Below, in pieces: positions 59,914 through 64,000 of a DNA stretch of 64,000 nt. Where the stretch lies: contig CAMVMX010000003.1 in assembly GCA_947168665.1 (NCBI GenBank), positions 182,106-246,105 of the forward strand. The letters run 5' to 3'. Made by a program: the position numbers and the translations under genes. The stretch comes from an uncultured Bacteroidales bacterium. GTDB taxonomy: Bacteria > Bacteroidota > Bacteroidia > Bacteroidales > P3. The first letter of the stretch is position 1; every line of letters begins with the position of its first letter. The notes under the pieces are model-generated. The model did no database searches. It had not been told where the DNA came from and saw only the letters and a program-made list of their open reading frames with translations.

Positions 59914-61287
59914 ATGTTTTACCACGCTCTTGAAATCGACGAAGGCAACTGTATTGGTTGTTCGCGTTGCATGAAAATCTGCCCCACCGAGGCTATCCGT
60001 ATCAGCAACGGCAAGGCGTTCATCATGGAGGACCGCTGCATTGACTGTGGCAAGTGCCACGAGGCCTGCCCGGTCGACGCCATCTTCATCAAGCAGGACG
60101 ATTTCAAGATGGTGCATGAGTTCCCTCACTCGGTGGCGTTGCTGCCGGCGGTGTTTCTGGGGCAGTTCCCGGACGATATCCGTGTGTCGCGCATTTATGC
60201 CGCCTTGAAGGATTTGGGGTTTAAGCATGTGTATGAGGTGGAGTCGGCGGCGGCCATTTATGCCGATGTGAAGCATAAATATGCCCGCGAGCATGAGGAT
60301 GACGAGCCGCTGATTTCCAGTTTCTGCCCTGCCATCGTGCGGCTGATACAGATCAAGTATCCCTCGCTGGTGGGGAATATCATCCCGGTGAAGGCTCCGC
60401 TCGACATTTCGGCCATGTATGTGCTGAAGCTGCTTACCGAGGAGCGGGGTGTGCCGCGGGAGGAGATCGGGCTTTTTTATGTGACGCCTTGCGCCGCCAA
60501 GATTGCCGCAGTCAAGGCCCCCGTGGGCGAGAAACGCTCGCTGATTGACGGCGTGATTAATATGGATGCTCTTTTTAATAAGGTGTACCGCCGCATCAAG
60601 GAGCAGGGCAAAGGATATGCCTATACTGCCCTGCAGACCCCCCAGCTGTCGGCCGATGCCATCCTCTCTACCCTCACCAACGGCGAGCGCCGCATCTGTC
60701 TGGCCAAACGGTCGTATGCCATTGACGGCATACAGAATGTGATGGATTTTCTGGATAAGCTGGAGAATGACGAGGTGGAGGGTGTGGAGTTTTTGGAGCT
60801 CAGGGCTTGCGACCAGAGTTGTGCCGGGGCGCTGCTGTCGTGCGAGAATCGGTTTCTCTGCGGCGAGCGGATGTATGCGCGCGCCCGCAAGGCCGCCGAG
60901 CGCGAGCGCAACGGCGAGGTGGCCCGCGCCCGCGAGATGGATGCCTACCGCGATTATCTGATTGAGAACTCCTTTGCCGAGCCGGCCCAGGCCCGGTCTA
61001 TGCTCACGCTCGACAAGGATCTTTCGCGAGCCTATCAGAAGCTGGAGAAGATTAACAAGCTGAAGATGTATCTGCCGCAGGTGGACTGCGGCATGTGCGG
61101 GGCGCCGACGTGCGAGGCCTTCGCCACCGATGTGGTGTGCAAGCAGGTGGGGCTGACGCGCTGCGTCTTCTACCAGCGACATCTGGAGCGGCTGGACGAC
61201 ATCACGCGGCAGGAGTGCCTGGCCGCCACCCGCTCGGTGTGGGGCGAGGACCCCATCGGCGACAACGAGCCGCCGGAGGTGAAATGA
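59914..61287 (+). CDS. [FeFe]-hydrogenase-like iron-sulfur protein
   Basis: 457 residues. Two [4Fe-4S] ferredoxin motifs (CIGCSRCMKICP and CIDCGKCHEACP, residues ~13-53) precede a hydrogenase large-subunit-like domain. All four cysteines expected to hold the H-cluster are present: Cys138 in SSFCP (motif L1), Cys193 in TPCAAK (L2), and Cys299 and Cys303 in RACDQSC (L3). The conserved proton-transfer cysteine of L1 is replaced by phenylalanine (SSFCP instead of TSCCP), which argues against normal hydrogen turnover. A C-terminal CGMCGAPTCEAF motif adds a further [4Fe-4S] site. This fits the sensory/HfsB-like relatives of [FeFe]-hydrogenases more than a true hydrogenase. It is the third gene of the DRTGG/HATPase operon. 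Confidence 0.85.
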   Translation: MFYHALEIDEGNCIGCSRCMKICPTEAIRISNGKAFIMEDRCIDCGKCHEACPVDAIFIKQDDFKMVHEFPHSVALLPAVFLGQFPDDIRVSRIYAALKDLGFKHVYEVESAAAIYADVKHKYAREHEDDEPLISSFCPAIVRLIQIKYPSLVGNIIPVKAPLDISAMYVLKLLTEERGVPREEIGLFYVTPCAAKIAAVKAPVGEKRSLIDGVINMDALFNKVYRRIKEQGKGYAYTALQTPQLSADAILSTLTNGERRICLAKRSYAIDGIQNVMDFLDKLENDEVEGVEFLELRACDQSCAGALLSCENRFLCGERMYARARKAAERERNGEVARAREMDAYRDYLIENSFAEPAQARSMLTLDKDLSRAYQKLEKINKLKMYLPQVDCGMCGAPTCEAFATDVVCKQVGLTRCVFYQRHLERLDDITRQECLAATRSVWGEDPIGDNEPPEVK

Positions 61288-61782
61288 CCTCCTGTCAACT
61301 TCGTGTAAAGATTCCTTACAGTTCCGAAGCCCGAATCTTGGGGCGGGGGCTTTGGTATTCTTGTTTTCTTGGGCTTTTTTTGAAAAATATTTTGCCAGTT
61401 CGAAAATAAAGTGTAACTTTGCACCACCAAAAGCTAAAGTTTGAAAGGGTTTGTTTGCATTTGCTGGCAAATATTTTTCAGGAGATTAGGGGGTCAATGG
61501 AGCGGGTGCCGTCCCGGGAAATATGCACGAGCGTAGGTGAACCTGCTTAAATGTCAAAAATGATAAAAGTGAATGAATAAGAAGGATATGTAAAAAAGAG
61601 ATATAACATAATAACGGATAGGCGTTTTTGCTTTCAAAAGTAGCACTCGGAATCTGGACAATTTCGCATTTGCTATACCTCAGAATTGAAGCAGGGCGCT
61701 CGTGAGTAATCGCGAGCTTCTTTGTTTGGGGTATAGGTAGTCCAGAACCTCGAGTGCCAACAAAAAGACTCGCGGTTTTTTT
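61288..61782. other. Intergenic region with an orphan promoter and a terminator-like hairpin
   Basis: About 495 bases. TAACTTTG at 61414-61421 with TTG 22 bases upstream is a good promoter. A hairpin CGAGT / ACTCG followed by cggttttttt ends just before the ATG at 61783. No open frame of note lies between, so an untranslated RNA of about 350 bases or a long leader is possible. Confidence 0.45.
61414..61421 (+). promoter_or_regulatory. Orphan -7 promoter element
   Basis: TAACTTTG with a TTG at 61392 (22 bases upstream). No gene starts in the next 360 bases. Confidence 0.55.
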
Positions 61783-61995
61783 ATGCAGATAATCATAGGG
61801 CAGATAATCCGGGAAGAGCTTCGGCGGCAGGGCCGCACCAATGAGTGGCTGGCAGACCGCATCCATGTCCATCCCCGCACTGTACAGAAAATCTTTGTAA
61901 AGGCCAGCATCGACACTCAGCAGTTGTTGGCCATCAGCCAGGCTCTCGGTGTTGATTTTTTTCAGTTGTATTCCTCTGTCTTCAAAGGTTCTTGA
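61783..61995 (+). CDS. Small helix-turn-helix protein (XRE-like)
   Basis: 70 residues, essentially one HTH domain: EELRRQGRTNEWLADRIHVH, TVQKIFVKASIDTQQLLAIS and QALGVDFFQLYSS. The helix pattern fits Cro/CI-type regulators, of which it may be a minimal member or a fragment. The ATG lies right after a T-run that could end transcription before it, so expression may be controlled by attenuation or come from the upstream promoter. The target is unknown. Confidence 0.65.
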   Translation: MQIIIGQIIREELRRQGRTNEWLADRIHVHPRTVQKIFVKASIDTQQLLAISQALGVDFFQLYSSVFKGS

Positions 61996-62032
61996 CTGAG
62001 TGAAGGCAAGGGGTTGCGGCGTTGTTTGTATA

Positions 62033-62064
62033 CGCCCGATATGGGCGTGCGCCTGTATCGGGCG
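62033..62064. terminator. Hairpin after the HTH gene
   Basis: CGCCCGATA / TATCGGGCG (9 bp, perfect) around a 14-base loop that itself can pair (GGCG/CGCC). No T-run follows. Confidence 0.5.
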
Positions 62065-62087
62065 TGCTGTATGTTTACAAATATGCT

Positions 62088-62095
62088 TACTTTTG
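62088..62095 (+). promoter_or_regulatory. -7 promoter element of the small exported-protein genes
   Basis: TACTTTTG matches TAnnTTTG, 77 bases before the ATG at 62173. Confidence 0.5.
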
Positions 62096-62172
62096 TTCTG
62101 TGGCCATTATGCCACGGGAGGAACCCGAAATGCCTTTAAATGAGTAGGGAATATTTTTATATAACCAAGAAG

Positions 62173-62568
62173 ATGACACAAAAATTACTTTTATCAGCCA
62201 TTGTCCCTTTGATGATAGGGCTTTTGTATGGCATGAGAACGCCGGAAAGGCAAATACGGATCGCCGATGCCGAAGGGTCGGCCGTGGTTTGCACTGCCAC
62301 AATGCCGGCAGTGACATACCGTATAGATGAAGAGATTGTCCGATACAGTGACGGCTCTTTTAAATGCAGGATGTACAATCTGATGGTATCCAATCATACG
62401 GATGAGGCTTTGTATGTGAAAGGGACTTTTCACAGACGAGGGGATGCGGCCCGTGTGAGCGGATATTTCGCAGGAACAGTGTATGCGGGTCAGACAAAAT
62501 GCCTGCACGACGAGATAGACACTCCGTTTGAAGTGTTGGAGTTGGAGTATGAAGAAGCATTGCTCTAA
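62173..62568 (+). CDS. Small exported protein, unknown
   Basis: 131 residues. The frame extends to 62140, but the ATG at 62173 gives the better N-terminus: MTQKLLLSAIVPLMIGLLYG, a hydrophobic signal or anchor. The rest is polar and beta-rich (VCTATMPAVTYRID, YVKGTFHRRGDAARVSGYF). No family recognised. It precedes two other small exported proteins and is probably co-expressed with the next one (14-base gap). Confidence 0.5.
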   Translation: MTQKLLLSAIVPLMIGLLYGMRTPERQIRIADAEGSAVVCTATMPAVTYRIDEEIVRYSDGSFKCRMYNLMVSNHTDEALYVKGTFHRRGDAARVSGYFAGTVYAGQTKCLHDEIDTPFEVLELEYEEALL

Positions 62569-62582
62569 AAAAGGAGGCAGTT

Positions 62583-63248
62583 ATGAAAAGCAGACCGATA
62601 ATCGTATTGATGCTTGTGGTGGTGTGTGCTGGTTTCGCAGCGAGCGCGCAGGAACCGGGAGAGCCCACCTACCACAGTGAGTTCAGTAACCTGTTTCTGT
62701 TTGGAGGATACCAGCACTTGAATCACCCAACGGGTGTCTATCATGTGGCCACGTTTCAGACAGAAGTCTTATACAGCTTTTTCGGAGCAAGGGCAGGGCT
62801 TACCGTCGGACCTGACTATGTCTCGTTCAGTCCCTTTGGACTATTGCTCTTTGCCCCTCGGATTTTTATGAAGACTGTAGTCAACGGAAGAGGGGCAGAC
62901 CCAGGACCTGCCCTGGCTCTTATGGTTGCTGGTATTTCGGCAGGACAATGGCATATTCCGATAACGGATCATGTGGAAGTGAGCTTGGGATGGGATGCGT
63001 TGAAGTTTACCAAGATGAAGGACATCGGTGATCACTTTGATCTTCAGGGCAGTCTGAATGCCGGGCTGATATGCTATCTTGGGGATAATTGGAATATCAG
63101 CGTATACTATGAATATAACCATCCACAAAATTGGCTCATGAAGGCCTTTAACTTTATGACCTATGATGCGTTTGGTTTGAATACAAATTATCCGAGTGAG
63201 CTGAAAGGTCATTCCTTCGGCTTTCGCATCGGATACATGTTTTGGTAA
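62583..63248 (+). CDS. Exported beta-barrel-like protein
   Basis: 221 residues with a signal peptide (SRPIIVLMLVVVCAGFAASA) and, after it, alternating hydrophobic/polar strands ending in an aromatic residue (LFLFGGYQHL, VEVSLGWDALKF, WNISVYYEYNH ... FGFRIGYMFW). The terminal aromatic and strand pattern is that of small outer-membrane beta-barrels. No family match is clear. The gene starts 14 bases after the previous one. Confidence 0.55.
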   Translation: MKSRPIIVLMLVVVCAGFAASAQEPGEPTYHSEFSNLFLFGGYQHLNHPTGVYHVATFQTEVLYSFFGARAGLTVGPDYVSFSPFGLLLFAPRIFMKTVVNGRGADPGPALALMVAGISAGQWHIPITDHVEVSLGWDALKFTKMKDIGDHFDLQGSLNAGLICYLGDNWNISVYYEYNHPQNWLMKAFNFMTYDAFGLNTNYPSELKGHSFGFRIGYMFW

Positions 63249-63292
63249 CAACTTATTGTCCAATTATTACTAACTTAAATTAGAATGTTATT

Positions 63293-63721
63293 ATGAAGAA
63301 AATTGTTTTGACAGCAGTAGTCTGCCTACTATGCCTGACGGCATCGGCCCAAGGACGTATGATGGGTGGAAAATCTACAAGAGGTTGCACACAGGATATG
63401 CCTTGTAACCTCAAGGTGGTGGAATCAACACTGAATGTGCCAGATTCCACAGTTTCGCCAGAAAGCCATCCGAATAAGGAGGTGGGTGCCCAGTGCCCTT
63501 GTAGCTCATCGAAGTGTAACTGCGGGGGTGAACTGAAGTATTCGGCTAAAGCGTATAAAGAATACACGGGTAGAAAATGCTCAATTTGCGGCGGGACCGG
63601 TAAAAATTACAACGGTGGAACCTGTTCGTATTGTGATGGTGAGGGCAAGGATTTCAATTGGAAGTCCGGTTGCAAGTGTTCAAGATGCGGCACAGGTTAT
63701 GACTTTCGATACGATTGTTAG
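63293..63721 (+). CDS. Exported protein with DnaJ-type zinc-finger repeats
   Basis: 142 residues. A signal peptide (MKKIVLTAVVCLLCLTASAQ) is followed by a polar region and a Cys-rich end: CPCSSSKCNCGG, then CSICGGTGKNYNGG, CSYCDGEGKDFN, CKCSRCGTGYD. The CxxCxGxG spacing is that of the DnaJ zinc-finger region, but there is no J domain and the protein is exported. A zinc- or redox-related periplasmic role is possible. A strong terminator hairpin follows. Confidence 0.6.
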   Translation: MKKIVLTAVVCLLCLTASAQGRMMGGKSTRGCTQDMPCNLKVVESTLNVPDSTVSPESHPNKEVGAQCPCSSSKCNCGGELKYSAKAYKEYTGRKCSICGGTGKNYNGGTCSYCDGEGKDFNWKSGCKCSRCGTGYDFRYDC

Positions 63722-63773
63722 TAACGCTCCTTGTTGTAGACATCGAGACACAGGAAATGTCTGAGAATGGAGT

Positions 63774-63800
63774 CGGGCAATGTCGTTATGACATTGCCCG
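63774..63800 (+). terminator. Terminator of the zinc-finger gene
   Basis: CGGGCAATGTC / GACATTGCCCG, 11 bp perfect with a 5-base loop, followed by attctt; about 50 bases after the stop. Confidence 0.65.
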
Positions 63801-63888
63801 ATTCTTCGTGGCAATTCTTAGTTCGAGGTTGTCAACAGTAGGGGTGATGCCACGGAATCCGCTGTATTGGCCTTGGGCGGGAATTGCG

Positions 63889-63958
63889 CCGCCAAGTCCA
63901 AACACAAAAAAGGCAGCCACAACCCTGTGGCTGCCTTTTTTGTGTTTGGACTTGGCGG
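63889..63958. terminator. Very long bidirectional terminator hairpin
   Basis: A 33-bp perfect inverted repeat with a 4-base loop; it includes AAAAAA / TTTTTT runs so it can end transcription in both directions between the converging genes. Confidence 0.8.
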
Positions 63959-64000
63959 TTACAGGAATATGTAGCGGGCGATGAAGAGGACTGCCAGCAC
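63959..64000 (-). CDS. C-terminal 14 codons of a minus-strand gene (cut by window edge)
   Basis: Reading leftward from the window end, the frame gives VLAVLFIARYIFL and a stop, immediately beside the bidirectional terminator. The hydrophobic end suggests a membrane protein. Nothing more can be said. Confidence 0.45.
   Translation of the reverse strand: MLAVLFIARYIFL

Noticed and set aside
59893..61470. A 525-codon minus-strand frame opposite the hydrogenase-like gene.
   Set aside because: The plus-strand gene has all its iron-sulfur motifs; the reverse frame has no recognisable feature.

Overview
The window is chromosomal DNA from a Bacteroidota bacterium, most likely Bacteroidales. Three kinds of evidence agree. 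Many genes are preceded by the phylum's -7 promoter element TAnnTTTG (usually TATCTTTG). There is a complete type IX secretion (T9SS) core locus: PorP/SprF-like, GldK, GldL, GldM, GldN and a second GldN-like gene. At least two proteins end in a T9SS C-terminal sorting domain, and there are TonB receptor, DUF4294 and polysaccharide-deacetylase family proteins typical of the phylum. Genus cannot be read from the sequence.

Layout. 1-1715: end of hutI, a LolD-like ABC ATPase and an RlmB-like rRNA methyltransferase. 1716-18490: an accessory island with an AraC regulator, a T9SS-sorted protein, a 2966-residue RHS/SpvB/VCBS lipoprotein whose C-terminal tip has an HELKH zinc-protease motif, and a candidate exported immunity protein. 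Next come a detached RHS C-terminal cassette with a different tip and its own candidate immunity gene, and then scraps of a third RHS fragment. Palindromic repeats sit at the cassette junctions, and a 51-bp direct repeat lies at each edge. 19088-31081: a 3997-residue T9SS-exported protein. 31071-37124: tilS, a fimbrillin-like lipoprotein, tRNA-Gln, lysS, an MBL-fold hydrolase and ung. 37072-45543: a remnant of an ADP-ribosylglycohydrolase gene, a TonB-dependent receptor, holA, a long-chain acyl-CoA synthetase, an NlpC/P60 protein, a DUF4294 protein and a PlsC-type acyltransferase.

45888-54455: a CobW-type metallochaperone GTPase, then the T9SS locus on the minus strand. 54682-58669: envelope genes on the minus strand (RlpA-like, KdsC-like, polysaccharide-deacetylase-like, LD-carboxypeptidase). 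59114-61287: a compact three-gene operon (DRTGG protein, HATPase, [FeFe]-hydrogenase-like iron-sulfur protein) that looks like a signalling module. 61288-64000: a small HTH protein, three small exported proteins (one with DnaJ-type zinc fingers), strong terminator hairpins and the last 14 codons of a minus-strand gene.

How the parts may work together: the T9SS locus encodes the export machine that would secrete the sorted proteins at 3747 and 19088. The RHS locus has the architecture of a polymorphic toxin with tip exchange. An expressed gene carries one tip, and a promoterless copy with 377 of 379 matching bases at its 5' end carries another tip and its immunity gene. The most unusual features are the repeat structures around those cassettes and a 67-bp palindromic element inserted twice, in the same reading frame, in the secreted protein directly upstream of the RHS gene.
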